Positions 36,281 through 45,800 of a DNA stretch of 64,000 nucleotides are shown piece after piece (positions within the stretch are counted from its first letter, which is position 1; each line of letters begins with the position of its first letter). The notes under the pieces were generated by a model that was given only the letters and a program-made list of their open reading frames with translations, searched no databases and was not told the DNA's origin. The DNA is from JABAAE01 sp905480545. GTDB lineage: Bacteria; Planctomycetota; Planctomycetia; Pirellulales; Pirellulaceae. The stretch lies in assembly GCA_943788025.1 (NCBI GenBank), contig CALSOR010000002.1:930001-994000 (forward strand). Reading direction: 5' to 3'. A program made the translations under genes and the position numbers.

Positions 36281-37999
36281 ATGGCAATTCGTCGCATCGG
36301 ACAAATCTTTGTTGACATGGGTTTTGTCACTGATGAGCAACTGGAAATGTTGCTTGAGGAGCAAAGCCAAAACCCGGGTCAGCTTTTGGGTAAGATCGCC
36401 GAGGATATGGGCTTGGTGACCGATGAGCAAGTTGCTCAAGCGCTCGCGGAGCAGATGAACATTCAGTTCGTCGATCTTGAAGGTGTTGAGATTCCCAAGA
36501 ATGTCTTGGCGGAAGTTACCGATGCGATGGCGCAGTTGTACCGCGTGATTCCGATTCGGCTGTCCGACGATGTGCTTACTGTGGCGACGTGCGATCCGCA
36601 AAACCTTTCGATGCAAGATGAGTTACGGCGGTTCCTTGGTTTTGAAGTTCGGCTCTTGGTGGCGACCCAGAGTCAGATCGACAAGGCGGTTAACAAGTAC
36701 TATTCCGACGACAATGAAAGCATCGAAAGCATCATTTCGGACTTGGAAAATGATGAAGATTTGATCAAAGCCGCCAAGGAGATGGAGGGAGATGGTCCGA
36801 TCAACCTTGGTGACGTTTCGGAGTTAGTGGATTCCGCACCGGTTCGAAAACTGTTGAACATGGTGCTGCTATTGGCGATTAAAGACCATGCCAGTGACAT
36901 TCACTTTGAGCCGTTTGAGGACGAATTCCGAATTCGAATCAAAGCGGACGGTGTGTTGTACGAGATGGTTCCACCGCCTCGACATCTGGCGTTTGCCATC
37001 ACAACGCGGATCAAGGTCATGGCGAACCTGGATATCGCCGAGCGGCGAATGCCGCAAGATGGTCGAATTGAATTGGCGATTGGTGGCCACCCTGTTGACC
37101 TTCGTGTTGCGGTTTGTCCGACCATGTTTGGCGAGAGTGTGGTCCTTCGAGTCTTGGATAGAAGTGTTGTTTCGCTTGATCTGAATAACGTTGGAATGGA
37201 TCAGGCGTTGATGGACAAATTCAGAACGGTGATTGAAAAACCAAACGGAATCGTTTTGGTCACCGGCCCAACCGGATCGGGAAAAACAACCACGCTTTAC
37301 TCGGCACTTTCCGAGTTGAACAGCGTCGAAGATAAGATCATTACCACCGAAGATCCGGTGGAATACGACATCGAAGGAATTGTTCAGATTCCGATCGATC
37401 ATGAAGTGGGGATCACGTTTGCATCTTGTTTGCGGGCGATTCTCCGGCAGGACCCAGACAAGATTTTGGTCGGTGAGATTCGTGACATCGAAACCGCAGA
37501 AATTGCCGTTCAAGCTTCGTTGACCGGTCACCTGGTGTTTAGCACGCTTCACACAAATGATGCCCCCAGTACGGTCACACGGATGAAGGACATGGGCATT
37601 CCGACGTTTTTGATTACCGCGACGGTTGAAGCGATTCTTGCGCAGCGGTTGGTTAGGCGAATTTGTTCAGAGTGTCGTGAAGAAACTGAGCCAAGCGAAG
37701 ACATGTTATTGGAATTGCAGCTGGATGCAGACACGCTTTCGGAAAAGAAATTCTACCGGGGTGCGGGATGCGATATTTGCAACAACACAGGCTACAAGGG
37801 CCGCGTTGGATTGTTCGAGTTGATGATTCTCGATGACGAATTGAGAAACATGATTATGAACAATGCATCGTCGGATGAGCTTCGAAACGTTGCCAGTTCC
37901 AAAGGAATGGTGACGCTTCGTCAGGCCGGTATTGAATTTATTTTCGATGGCACAACGACGGTGGACGAAATTGTTCGCGAAACGGTTTTGGAAGCTTAA
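36281..37999 (+). CDS. type II secretion / type IV pilus assembly ATPase (GspE/PilB), copy 2
   Basis: 572 residues. N-terminal MshEN-like domain (QIFVDMGFVTDEQLEMLLEEQ), then the ATPase core with Walker A GPTGSGKTTT (about 329), ITTEDPVEY, Walker B ILVGEIRDIET and GHLVFSTLHTNDAPSTVTRM. The zinc site is CSEC...CDIC. It has the same architecture as copy 1 but clearly diverged, so the two are old paralogues, not a recent duplication. They may serve different pseudopilin sets or form mixed hexamers. It is followed by a long hairpin and then pilC. Confidence 0.94.
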   Translation: MAIRRIGQIFVDMGFVTDEQLEMLLEEQSQNPGQLLGKIAEDMGLVTDEQVAQALAEQMNIQFVDLEGVEIPKNVLAEVTDAMAQLYRVIPIRLSDDVLTVATCDPQNLSMQDELRRFLGFEVRLLVATQSQIDKAVNKYYSDDNESIESIISDLENDEDLIKAAKEMEGDGPINLGDVSELVDSAPVRKLLNMVLLLAIKDHASDIHFEPFEDEFRIRIKADGVLYEMVPPPRHLAFAITTRIKVMANLDIAERRMPQDGRIELAIGGHPVDLRVAVCPTMFGESVVLRVLDRSVVSLDLNNVGMDQALMDKFRTVIEKPNGIVLVTGPTGSGKTTTLYSALSELNSVEDKIITTEDPVEYDIEGIVQIPIDHEVGITFASCLRAILRQDPDKILVGEIRDIETAEIAVQASLTGHLVFSTLHTNDAPSTVTRMKDMGIPTFLITATVEAILAQRLVRRICSECREETEPSEDMLLELQLDADTLSEKKFYRGAGCDICNNTGYKGRVGLFELMILDDELRNMIMNNASSDELRNVASSKGMVTLRQAGIEFIFDGTTTVDEIVRETVLEA

Positions 38000-38009
38000 C
38001 GAGGGATCA

Positions 38010-38046
38010 CCGATGTGTGAGCAAACGATTTTTGCTCACGCGTCGG
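38010..38046 (+). terminator. long hairpin between assembly ATPase 2 and pilC
   Basis: A 16-bp stem: CCGATGTGTGAGCAAA pairs with TTTGCTCACGCGTCGG across a 5-nt loop, with the inner 9 bp perfect and two G:T wobbles outside. It starts 10 nt after the ATPase stop. Only TTT follows, so it may act as a weak terminator or as an RNA-stability hairpin that sets different levels of the two genes. Confidence 0.55.
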
Positions 38047-38155
38047 TTTGGAATTGCCTTACTCACGATCCTAAAAGCAATTTTTAAAATCAAGAAGATA
38101 TTTTCATCGCAAGTCAAACGGCGGTTTAAACAACACTCACATTTGGATTAGCAGA

Positions 38156-39568
38156 ATGCCAACGTTTACATTCAAAGCAATGGACGCCCAAGGGCAGGAA
38201 ATTGAAGACGTAATCGAAGCGCAAACACAGGATGAAGCCCAGGCGACAATTCGTCAGATGGGATACTTCGTCACCAAAATTTCCGCCCAGAAAGCCGAAA
38301 AAAGCGGCTCGGCGGCGACCGCGAATCAGCGTCGAAAGACGTTTGCGGTGGCCGGTGCCGGTGGCAAAACGATTGTTCGATTCACGCGTCAGTTGTCCAT
38401 TTTGCAGGATGCGGGTCTGCCGATTTTGCGCAGTTTGAAAATTCTCGAAGGACAGCAAAAACCGGGTGCGTTGAAAAACTCGTTGATTGACGTTTGCGAT
38501 GAAATCGAAGGCGGATCAACCTTGTCCGAAGCACTTGGCAAAAGCCCCAAAACGTTCGATCGACTTTACGTCAACATGATCAAAGCGGGTGAAGCGGGCG
38601 GTTCACTCGAAGTCATTTTGCAAAGGCTTGCTGAATTTAAAGAGCGAACTCAGTCGCTGAAGAACAAGATCGTGGGTGCGATGATCTATCCGGTCATGGT
38701 CGTCTTGTTCACGGTCATGATTCTGACGTTCATCATGTTGTTCATCATTCCCGAATTCAAAAAGATGTTTGAAGAATTCGAGATGAAGTTGCCGGTGATT
38801 ACCGAGCTGTTGATCGAGTTGTCGAATAAGATTGCGAAATACTGGTTTATGATTCCGTTGATTCCGACGTGCGGCATCCTGTTCATCTTGCTGGTGCGAA
38901 AATTCAAAGCGGGCCGATTCGGTTTTGACTTGGCCATTCTCAAGGTTCCAGTCCTCGGAAAGCTGACGGAGAAGAGCAACTTGGCTCGAACCCAGCGGAC
39001 ACTCGGTGCGTTGGTCGCCAGTGGTGTTCCGATTCTGGAATCGATCGCGATTACGCGAGAGACATCCGGTAATTCGGTTTATGAAAAATTGTTCCTCAAG
39101 GTCTCTGATTCGATTCGCGAAGGTGAAACCATCGCTCGACCTTTACGGATTTTTTCCAAGACCAATTATCATCCGGTAGCGCATTTCTTTTGGATTGCAA
39201 CCGGAGCGTTACCTCCGTTAGCAATCTTGTTGATCAAGCCGGAATTGGTCCAGATTGCGGTTTACGGATCGTTGGCATTGGGTGTGTTGACCGGGATGCT
39301 TTATCTGCTGTGGTTTAAGACACCATGTGTCGAAGAGTTGGTGATTAACATGGTTGACGTGGGTGAAGAGACCGGCGAACTCGATGTGATGCTTTATAAG
39401 GTCGCCGATTATTACGAAGAAGAAGTCAATGTGCTGACCGAAGGTATGATCAAGTTGATCGAACCTCTTTTGATTATTTTCCTCGGTCTGACGATTCTGT
39501 TTATTGTGGCCGCATTGTTCCTTCCACTGGTCTCGATGATTAGCGGACTGGCCGGCGGTGGTGATTAG
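38156..39568 (+). CDS. type IV pilus / type II secretion platform protein (PilC/GspF) with extra membrane insert
   Basis: 470 residues, about 60 longer than usual GspF/PilC. The N-terminal part reads MPTFTFKAMDAQGQEIEDVIEA, as in the family. Two T2SSF domains follow: the first about 70-215 (RFTRQLSILQDAGLPILRSL), the second from about 275 (ARTQRTLGALVASGVPILESI). Within the second domain, about residues 340-395, sits an insert with two hydrophobic segments (HFFWIATGALPPLAILLI and YGSLALGVLTGMLYLLWF) before the domain resumes with DVGEETGELDVMLYKVADYYEEEV. The protein is the inner-membrane platform turned by the assembly ATPases. It is flanked by two strong hairpins. Confidence 0.92.
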   Translation: MPTFTFKAMDAQGQEIEDVIEAQTQDEAQATIRQMGYFVTKISAQKAEKSGSAATANQRRKTFAVAGAGGKTIVRFTRQLSILQDAGLPILRSLKILEGQQKPGALKNSLIDVCDEIEGGSTLSEALGKSPKTFDRLYVNMIKAGEAGGSLEVILQRLAEFKERTQSLKNKIVGAMIYPVMVVLFTVMILTFIMLFIIPEFKKMFEEFEMKLPVITELLIELSNKIAKYWFMIPLIPTCGILFILLVRKFKAGRFGFDLAILKVPVLGKLTEKSNLARTQRTLGALVASGVPILESIAITRETSGNSVYEKLFLKVSDSIREGETIARPLRIFSKTNYHPVAHFFWIATGALPPLAILLIKPELVQIAVYGSLALGVLTGMLYLLWFKTPCVEELVINMVDVGEETGELDVMLYKVADYYEEEVNVLTEGMIKLIEPLLIIFLGLTILFIVAALFLPLVSMISGLAGGGD

Positions 39569-39577
39569 TAAATAGGT

Positions 39578-39634
39578 AAGCCGAAAAAAGTGAATCGGCC
39601 CCTGGAATGTGGGCCGGTTCAGCTTCGGCTTTTT
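39578..39634 (+). terminator. nested hairpin terminator after pilC
   Basis: Outer stem AAGCCGAA/TTCGGCTT (39578-39585, 39624-39631) around an inner 10-bp stem GAATCGGCCC/GGGCCGGTTC (39592-39601, 39611-39620), then TTT. It begins 10 nt after the pilC stop and probably separates pilC from the pseudopilin genes. Confidence 0.8.
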
Positions 39635-39755
39635 GGATCTTTAAGAAAACGCGATCAACGAAAATGCGATCGACCACTGAGAAGGATTTTCAAGAACAAA
39701 ACTTGTCGGTTTTTGAACTCCCCTTTTTAAACCCTCAACACGAAACAAGATAACC

Positions 39756-40742
39756 ATGGCACAACAAAAACGGCACGGTTTTACACTGATCGAACTCCTT
39801 GTGGTGATGATCATCATTGGCATTCTTGCGGCTTTGGTTACGCCCGCCATCATGAGCGCAATGCGACGCTCGAAAGAGTTTACGATCCAATCTGAAATGA
39901 AGCAGATTGAAGGGGCGCTGAAAAAATTTAAAAATGAATACGGTGTCTATCCGGTCGATTTTGGCAACCCCTATGTCTTGAATGATTTCATTCGCCAAAT
40001 CTCGCCGAATCAAGCCTACGGCGATATCGTCGACGAAACGGATTTTGGCAATTCCGATTTTTGGTATGGTGCCACGCTTTCCGGGAATCGCCGACCACAG
40101 ACGATTGATCGTGCAGAGGCGTTGGTGGTTTGGCTTGGCGGCGTGTCGAAGAATCCTGAATTTCCCTTGGGAGTCCTCGGTTTTGCAAATGGTTACATTG
40201 ATGATCCAGGCTACACAGCAACGCGATTTTTTGAGTTTGATGAAACGCGGTTAAAGGATTTGGATAACGACGGATGGATGGAGTATTACCCGGCAAGCGG
40301 CCCGCAAAACCCCTACGTCTATTTTGATGCTCGCACGCTACGGGGTACCAACGCTCCTGATGCTGGAACTGTTGATCTGGTTAGAAATCAATCCGTCTAT
40401 CCATCGATCCATTCGCCGGAGCTTTTTGCCGGGCAGATAAGAACCGATCCGGGTATTCCGAGTGCTGGTAAACCCATTGCGGCTTACATGAATACGGATG
40501 CTTCAGCGTTTATCAATGCGACCAATGCCAAACATACCTATCAATTGATTGCAGCTGGTATGGATGGCGAGTTCGGCGCAGATTTAACCGGTGAGTACGA
40601 TTACACATCCGGCACTACCTCAGTTCGGCTGGTCACAAATTCGGATGATTCATCACCCGATTTGAATCTGACCATTTATCGATCCCATCGAGACAACATC
40701 ACGAATCTGAAAGACGGTTCTCGATTGGATGTTGATAACTAA
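39756..40742 (+). CDS. GspG-like major pseudopilin (long form)
   Basis: 328 residues. The prepilin peptidase site is HG/FTLIELLVVMIIIGILAALVTPAI (cleavage after Gly9), with Glu at +5. The leader is a short basic MAQQKRHG. The first 60 mature residues follow the GspG pattern (MRRSKEFTIQSEMKQIEGALKKFKNEYGVYPVD). The globular part is much longer than the roughly 140 residues of classical GspG, and has the calcium-type loop DLDNDGWMEY (about 170). It is assembled into a periplasmic pseudopilus or pilus by the upstream ATPases and PilC. It is the first of six pilin-like genes packed head to tail. Confidence 0.9.
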   Translation: MAQQKRHGFTLIELLVVMIIIGILAALVTPAIMSAMRRSKEFTIQSEMKQIEGALKKFKNEYGVYPVDFGNPYVLNDFIRQISPNQAYGDIVDETDFGNSDFWYGATLSGNRRPQTIDRAEALVVWLGGVSKNPEFPLGVLGFANGYIDDPGYTATRFFEFDETRLKDLDNDGWMEYYPASGPQNPYVYFDARTLRGTNAPDAGTVDLVRNQSVYPSIHSPELFAGQIRTDPGIPSAGKPIAAYMNTDASAFINATNAKHTYQLIAAGMDGEFGADLTGEYDYTSGTTSVRLVTNSDDSSPDLNLTIYRSHRDNITNLKDGSRLDVDN

Positions 40743-40797
40743 AGGAAGCTTGTTTAGGAATCTTTTCGCTTCTAAATCGAACCCTGCGAATTCATCC

Positions 40798-41874
40798 ATG
40801 TCCCAAAATCTAAAAAAGAATGACGGCTTCACGCTGATTGAACTGCTGATCGTGATTGCGATCATTGGTGTTCTCAGCGCGATGACATTAGGTGTGATTG
40901 CAGCGTCGGCTGACGATGCTAAAAAATCGCGGACGAAAGTTCAGATCCGCCGCGTCAATAACCTGATCATGGATTTATGGGAATCATTTGAGACCCGTCC
41001 CATTCCGGTTCGAATTCCCAACTTTGCGAGAGGCCCGAAGGACGCTGCCCGAATCCGATTGGCTGCTTTGCGTGAGCTAATGCGGTTGGAATTGCCGGAT
41101 CGATACACTGACATCACCAGTGGTCCGATCATGATTGATGTTGATCTTAGCACCGGTGGGATCTACACGGTCGACCTGCAATCAAACTCGCTGAACGCGT
41201 ACTATCAATCACAACTTTCCGGCGTGCAAACGGTACAGTTTCAGGGCGCTGAATGTTTGTACCTGATTCTTTCCGGCATTCAGGATGAGTTTGGTACGGG
41301 TCTTGATTCGTTCAACGACTCGGAAATCGGTGACGTTGATGACGATGGAATGATGGAAATCCTTGACGGATGGGGGACGCCGATTGAGTTCCTTCGTTGG
41401 GCTCCAGGAATGAGTGAGTTGGCAGCAGATTTTGCAGCCGAATGGACACCGCCACCAACCGTCCCGACCACCGGATTGATATCACCCGTGCAGAGTGGCA
41501 ATGGGTCGACCGATCCAGATCCATTTGACCCACTTCGGGCTGACCTTCGGGTTGATCCCGGCAATTCGGTCATCAAACCAGAAGACGACACATTCCGTTT
41601 GGTCCCGTTGATCTACTCAGCCGGTTCGGATCGTTCATATGACATCTGGCGACGGGACGAATTTGATTCCGCGTTCCATGATTTTGGAAGTGGTGCAACC
41701 CAGGTGGTGGATTACACGATAACGACCGTGAATCCGCTTTTGAATGATCCGTATTTTGGTGTCGGTTTAGACAACGATACCACTCCGTCAGTTGGTTTTC
41801 GGGTGGATTGGGATGGTGACGGATACGATGGGTTTATCGACAACGTCGACAACCACTTTGGTTTTGAGCAATAA
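40798..41874 (+). CDS. second GspG-like pseudopilin
   Basis: 358 residues from ATG 40798, which gives a short basic leader MSQNLKKNDG before the cleavage site DG/FTLIELLIVIAIIGVLSAM. An in-frame start at 40729 would overlap the previous gene. Glu is at +5. An acidic loop, EIGDVDDDGMMEILDGWGTPIEF (about 200), looks like the calcium site of GspG. The C-terminus has another acidic stretch, DWDGDGYDGFIDNVDNHFGFEQ. It could be a minor pilin specialised for length or substrate. Confidence 0.87.
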   Translation: MSQNLKKNDGFTLIELLIVIAIIGVLSAMTLGVIAASADDAKKSRTKVQIRRVNNLIMDLWESFETRPIPVRIPNFARGPKDAARIRLAALRELMRLELPDRYTDITSGPIMIDVDLSTGGIYTVDLQSNSLNAYYQSQLSGVQTVQFQGAECLYLILSGIQDEFGTGLDSFNDSEIGDVDDDGMMEILDGWGTPIEFLRWAPGMSELAADFAAEWTPPPTVPTTGLISPVQSGNGSTDPDPFDPLRADLRVDPGNSVIKPEDDTFRLVPLIYSAGSDRSYDIWRRDEFDSAFHDFGSGATQVVDYTITTVNPLLNDPYFGVGLDNDTTPSVGFRVDWDGDGYDGFIDNVDNHFGFEQ

Positions 41875-41883
41875 GGAACTGCG

Positions 41884-43071
41884 ATGATAAAAGAATTTTT
41901 TGATAAGCATTCCATGCAAAACATTGATGGTTTGAAATCAAATCAGCGGCGTGGTTTTACGCTGGTCGAGTTATTGGTGGTCATCGGAATCATGTTGGTG
42001 TTGGTGGCGATCGCCTTGCCATCGATTCGCTTTCTAACCAAAGGGAACACGGTTCGAGAAGCCGCGCGAGTGGTCAATACGTTTATTGCGTCGGCCCGTT
42101 CTGATGCCGCTACGAACGATTTCGGTGGCGTGTGGATTGAACGGGGAAATGACCCGAACAAGGCAACTCGGATCTACAAGATCCGTCGACCCCAAAGATA
42201 CAGTGGCGACTTTGAAGGCACCAAGGTTCAAATAGTGCATGGCACTGATTTTGGTACATGCGTTGCCGCCGGCAATTTTACAATGAATGCTGTTTTCAAT
42301 GCCGACCAAAACACGCTCTTTTATCGTGACAGCAACGACGTTCGTGGGATCAATGTCAACGATCGAATCCAATTTGATAACAAAGGGGTTTGGTTCGTGA
42401 TCCAAGAGATTTGCGAGGTTTTGCCGGATCCAATTGACCCATCTGACCCTGACAGAATCGAATTTTTTGTTTGTGAGATCGCGTTGTCTGGTTCAGACTT
42501 GTCGCGCGATTCGATGAACCAATTCGATGGTTACAACGCCTATGCAAAACCACCTTTGGAAGAAGAAGTCAGTTTTCGAATCGAACGCACGCCAATGATT
42601 TCGACGCGAGACTATGTTCAGCTTCCAAAAGGAACGTATATCAATCTGGCCGATTCCGGATTCGTGATTGATGACTTTGGTTTGCCCAACGATAGTGATC
42701 TGCGCGGTAGTGGAGCAGAGTTCAGGAGCCCGGTCGGCGTCAACAAATCAACACCGATCATCCTTACGTTTCGCAAAGATGGGTCCGTCGATCGGGTGGA
42801 TTACCAATTGAATACGGGAACGGCCTACACGAATAAGAGCCAATTTCCGCCCTCTTCGATGTACTTTCATATCGCCAACGAACGCGAAGATCTTGATCGC
42901 AGCGTGAGTCCACTTGAAGACCTTGATTCGCTTTGGGTGTCGGTTTCTCGTTCGGGCGGATTGGTTGCGACATCCGATTCAGCGGGTTTAGGCACTGCGG
43001 TCAATGCTGTTGATACTCGCGCAAGCTCACGCCGTATTGCACGGGATGGGCAAAACATAAATGCGAACTAA
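41884..43071 (+). CDS. GspH-like pseudopilin
   Basis: 395 residues, starting 10 nt after the previous stop. The leader is long (MIKEFFDKHS...SNQRRG), then the prepilin site RG/FTLVELLVVIGIMLVLVAIALPSI with Glu at +5. The next stretch, KGNTVREAARVVNTFIASARSDAATNDFGGVWIERG, is typical of GspH (Ala-rich helix followed by a beta sheet). A start at MQNIDG (41914) would give a normal-length leader. The remaining 280 residues are an enlarged beta-rich domain. Probably a tip minor pseudopilin. Confidence 0.85.
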   Translation: MIKEFFDKHSMQNIDGLKSNQRRGFTLVELLVVIGIMLVLVAIALPSIRFLTKGNTVREAARVVNTFIASARSDAATNDFGGVWIERGNDPNKATRIYKIRRPQRYSGDFEGTKVQIVHGTDFGTCVAAGNFTMNAVFNADQNTLFYRDSNDVRGINVNDRIQFDNKGVWFVIQEICEVLPDPIDPSDPDRIEFFVCEIALSGSDLSRDSMNQFDGYNAYAKPPLEEEVSFRIERTPMISTRDYVQLPKGTYINLADSGFVIDDFGLPNDSDLRGSGAEFRSPVGVNKSTPIILTFRKDGSVDRVDYQLNTGTAYTNKSQFPPSSMYFHIANEREDLDRSVSPLEDLDSLWVSVSRSGGLVATSDSAGLGTAVNAVDTRASSRRIARDGQNINAN

Positions 43072-43090
43072 CCGAACTCGGAATTCACGC

Positions 43091-44296
43091 ATGATGAAAT
43101 CAAATACAAAATTACGCCGCGGTATCACCATTACCGAAGCTTTGGCATCGATCGGTGTTGCAGCGGTTGGACTGTTTGGCGTCTTGGCGGTCATTCCTTT
43201 CGCTGCTCGGCAAGCTGAGGTTGGACTTGATTTGGATTTTGCTGTGGCGGCCGGAAAAAATGGCTTCCATGATTTTGAAGCTCGCGGGATGGGCGATCGC
43301 GGCGTCTGGCGAATTGGTTATGCCGAAACCGCCGGAGTGCCGGCGGCTGATTTCAATCCAAATGCGTTCACCAATGTCAATCTAACGCCCGCTGATCGTC
43401 TCGAAACGGTGTGGGGTAATCGGGTGATTGTCATTGACCCACTGTTTTTGAAAGTGAATGAGGATTTACTTGATTCGGAATTTGCCATCGATCATTTCCC
43501 ACTGGGTAACTTCGACGTTGGAGATATGGATCCAGATGACTTGAATGACATGAAAACATCGCAAACAGCGATGCGAGTGAATGTGGCCGCCAAGACCCGT
43601 TTTCGAAATGACATCTTTCAAGCAACCAACGTTTTGACTGATGATCCATTGGCGTACAACTTCGCGCAAGCTGTCAACGTGTTTCAACACCAGGATGATT
43701 TGTCGTTTGGCGAATCGGAAGACAATTTGCTACTTCCCCCACAGAATTACAAGCTGATCAATCCTGCACAGAGTAATCAGGATGTGACCAATCGAATGAA
43801 ACGTTCGTCATCGGGAAAAATTTCATGGATGGCGATGATGGTTCCCGAAAACGGGAATCCATTTCTTTACCGGGCGTACATTGTTGTTTTCAAAAAGCGT
43901 CAATTACGATTCAAGCGAATCTCGTCGACTGATAACCTTGGAAACATTACCCAACAAATAGCGGGCGAGCGAATCTACGATGCTCTACCTGCGGCGGGTA
44001 ATCAGGGCATTGGCGGCGGCGAATTCGATTTGACTTTGACATCAGGAACGTTCTTGGAAGATAAAAATCCGCGGGCGGGCGACTGGATCTTACTGACTGA
44101 CAATGATGAAAATTATCGTTGGTATCGAATCAGTCGAACCAACAGCGATAACGCACCTGATCAATTACAGGTTTCGTTGACCGGTCCAAACTGGGATACC
44201 ACTCTTACCAATACGCAAGCCATCGCTCTTTCCGGAGTGGTTGCCGTTTACGAAAAAACGATCCCGATCGAAAACAATTCGATTTGGTACCAGTAA
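43091..44296 (+). CDS. GspI-like pseudopilin
   Basis: 401 residues from ATG 43091. The frame is open to ATG 43061, which overlaps the previous gene by 11 nt and is also possible. The prepilin site is RRG/ITITEALASIGVAAVGLFGVLAVIPFA, with Glu at +5 but a weak pattern at +2 to +4, as in GspI/PilV-type minor pilins. The mature body is unusually large. It belongs to the minor-pilin set I-J-K and is placed directly before the K-like gene. Confidence 0.83.
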   Translation: MMKSNTKLRRGITITEALASIGVAAVGLFGVLAVIPFAARQAEVGLDLDFAVAAGKNGFHDFEARGMGDRGVWRIGYAETAGVPAADFNPNAFTNVNLTPADRLETVWGNRVIVIDPLFLKVNEDLLDSEFAIDHFPLGNFDVGDMDPDDLNDMKTSQTAMRVNVAAKTRFRNDIFQATNVLTDDPLAYNFAQAVNVFQHQDDLSFGESEDNLLLPPQNYKLINPAQSNQDVTNRMKRSSSGKISWMAMMVPENGNPFLYRAYIVVFKKRQLRFKRISSTDNLGNITQQIAGERIYDALPAAGNQGIGGGEFDLTLTSGTFLEDKNPRAGDWILLTDNDENYRWYRISRTNSDNAPDQLQVSLTGPNWDTTLTNTQAIALSGVVAVYEKTIPIENNSIWYQ

Positions 44297-44336
44297 CTTC
44301 TCTTCTCTTTTAGTCCATACTCACTGGAATCTAGAT

Positions 44337-44945
44337 ATGCGCGTGACAAAACAACGACGTGGAATAACGTTGCTTTTCGTTGTCAGCATGATCGTCATGT
44401 TTATGCTGCTCGGCACCACATTCCTTGTGATTTCGTCTCAGTACCTACGAAGTGCAAAATCATATTCGCGGAGTGAGGTTTTCCGCCTTGATCCGATCAG
44501 CGAGTTGGACCAGGCGTTTTGGATTCTGCTGCGAGACACCACCGATCCGGATTGTCCCATTCGTGGCCACTCATTACTGGCGGATCTGTATGGTTGGCTT
44601 CATGGATTCTCAGGCAGTGTCGAGTCGGCGCAATACAACACGAATGAGCCAGGCCAATTTTTCGTTCAATTAGAAGTCGAAAATTGGCAATCGTTTTCCG
44701 GATTGGCGAATCCAATTGGAGAGGTGCAAAGCCTGCTTGCTGGGCGTGTGATTACGGTTACTTCTGGCGAAGCGAAAGGAATGGTGGGGAGAATTCTCGC
44801 CAATGATCCACTGGACATCGCTGCTCCTCCCGCCACGTTGACCCTTGAGCGTGATCTTTTCGAGCGAGACCGTTCGTATCGCAACAGCGCTTACAGCGAC
44901 GACCAATTTCCTCAACTAGTTTGCAGAACTCGACCTTCATCGTGA
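44337..44945 (+). CDS. N-terminal fragment of the GspK-like protein
   Basis: 202 residues from ATG 44337, 40 nt after the GspI-like gene. Basic leader MRVTKQRRG, cleavage before ITLLFVVSM, one membrane helix, then soluble sequence up to about SDDQFPQ. The last dozen residues before TGA 44943 are out-of-frame translation after the first base loss. The membrane-anchored pilin N-terminus is encoded only here, so without the downstream body this product would be a truncated minor pilin. Confidence 0.7.
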   Translation: MRVTKQRRGITLLFVVSMIVMFMLLGTTFLVISSQYLRSAKSYSRSEVFRLDPISELDQAFWILLRDTTDPDCPIRGHSLLADLYGWLHGFSGSVESAQYNTNEPGQFFVQLEVENWQSFSGLANPIGEVQSLLAGRVITVTSGEAKGMVGRILANDPLDIAAPPATLTLERDLFERDRSYRNSAYSDDQFPQLVCRTRPSS

Positions 44946-45164
44946 ACGGCCCGGCGTTTCAAGGCAAAGGCGCCGGTTTTGATCCGGGTAGCGGCGTCCA
45001 ATGCACCGGCAGCATACACATGCGGCTGGCCACAACGCCTAATCAGCGAGGGTGATTCAGCTGACTGAATGACTTCTTGACCGATTATGTTCGAGGCGTG
45101 GGCACTGCGTTGACCGAAGAAGGCGACCTGAACGAGACCTGGGACGCCGCCGATTATCCAGAAC

Positions 45165-45800
45165 ATGTGGCTATCGGCTCAAGTTCCACAGATTCGGACC
45201 ATTGGTGGAAATCATTTCTTTTATTCGGAAGACTTGCCAGCGTTTTATCGTCCGAACTTAGCGAATGACGGTGGCTTTCGCCCGACCGCAGCTGACCATC
45301 CCGACTTTCCCGCGATCCAGAACAATGGACGAGTGATCGGTGCTGATGTTGATAATGATGGGGACCTGTTACCCGATAGTGTTTGGGTTGACTTCAATAT
45401 GCCTGTCATGACGGACAAGAATGGTCGGACCTACAAACGAATGTTTGCCGTTTTGGTTCGGGACATGGACGGTCGACTGAATTTGAATGCTCATTCCAAT
45501 GCGTATCACGAAGATGTAGATGCCACCAACGGTAACTTTGCGTTTGACACCGATCATCAACTGGCGACACGATCGCCTATCAAGATCCTGCGACGATGTT
45601 TGAAAACACCACGCTCTTCTCAGCCGATGGATTGGTTGGCAGTTTCGCCCGGGGACAGGGCTGGGGCCCGCCAGAAATCAACTTGCGAACGGTGGTTCAG
45701 AACAATGAGGACTTTAAGTCGTTGCAATATGGTGCCGACATCGACGGCGATTCGAACATCGACGTTTATGGGAGGAATGGTCGTGATGGCGGTTCGATGA
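45165..45800 (+). CDS. middle fragment of the GspK-like protein
   Basis: Native-looking from MWLSAQVPQI through FAFDTDHQLAT (to about 45570), with an acidic calcium-type stretch GADVDNDGDLLPDSVWVDF and DMDGRLNLNAHSNAYHED. After about 45570 the frame is wrong, and the remaining roughly 75 residues are not native. It has no plausible start site of its own; the ATG at 45165 is an internal Met. Confidence 0.5.
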   Translation: MWLSAQVPQIRTIGGNHFFYSEDLPAFYRPNLANDGGFRPTAADHPDFPAIQNNGRVIGADVDNDGDLLPDSVWVDFNMPVMTDKNGRTYKRMFAVLVRDMDGRLNLNAHSNAYHEDVDATNGNFAFDTDHQLATRSPIKILRRCLKTPRSSQPMDWLAVSPGDRAGARQKSTCERWFRTMRTLSRCNMVPTSTAIRTSTFMGGMVVMAVR

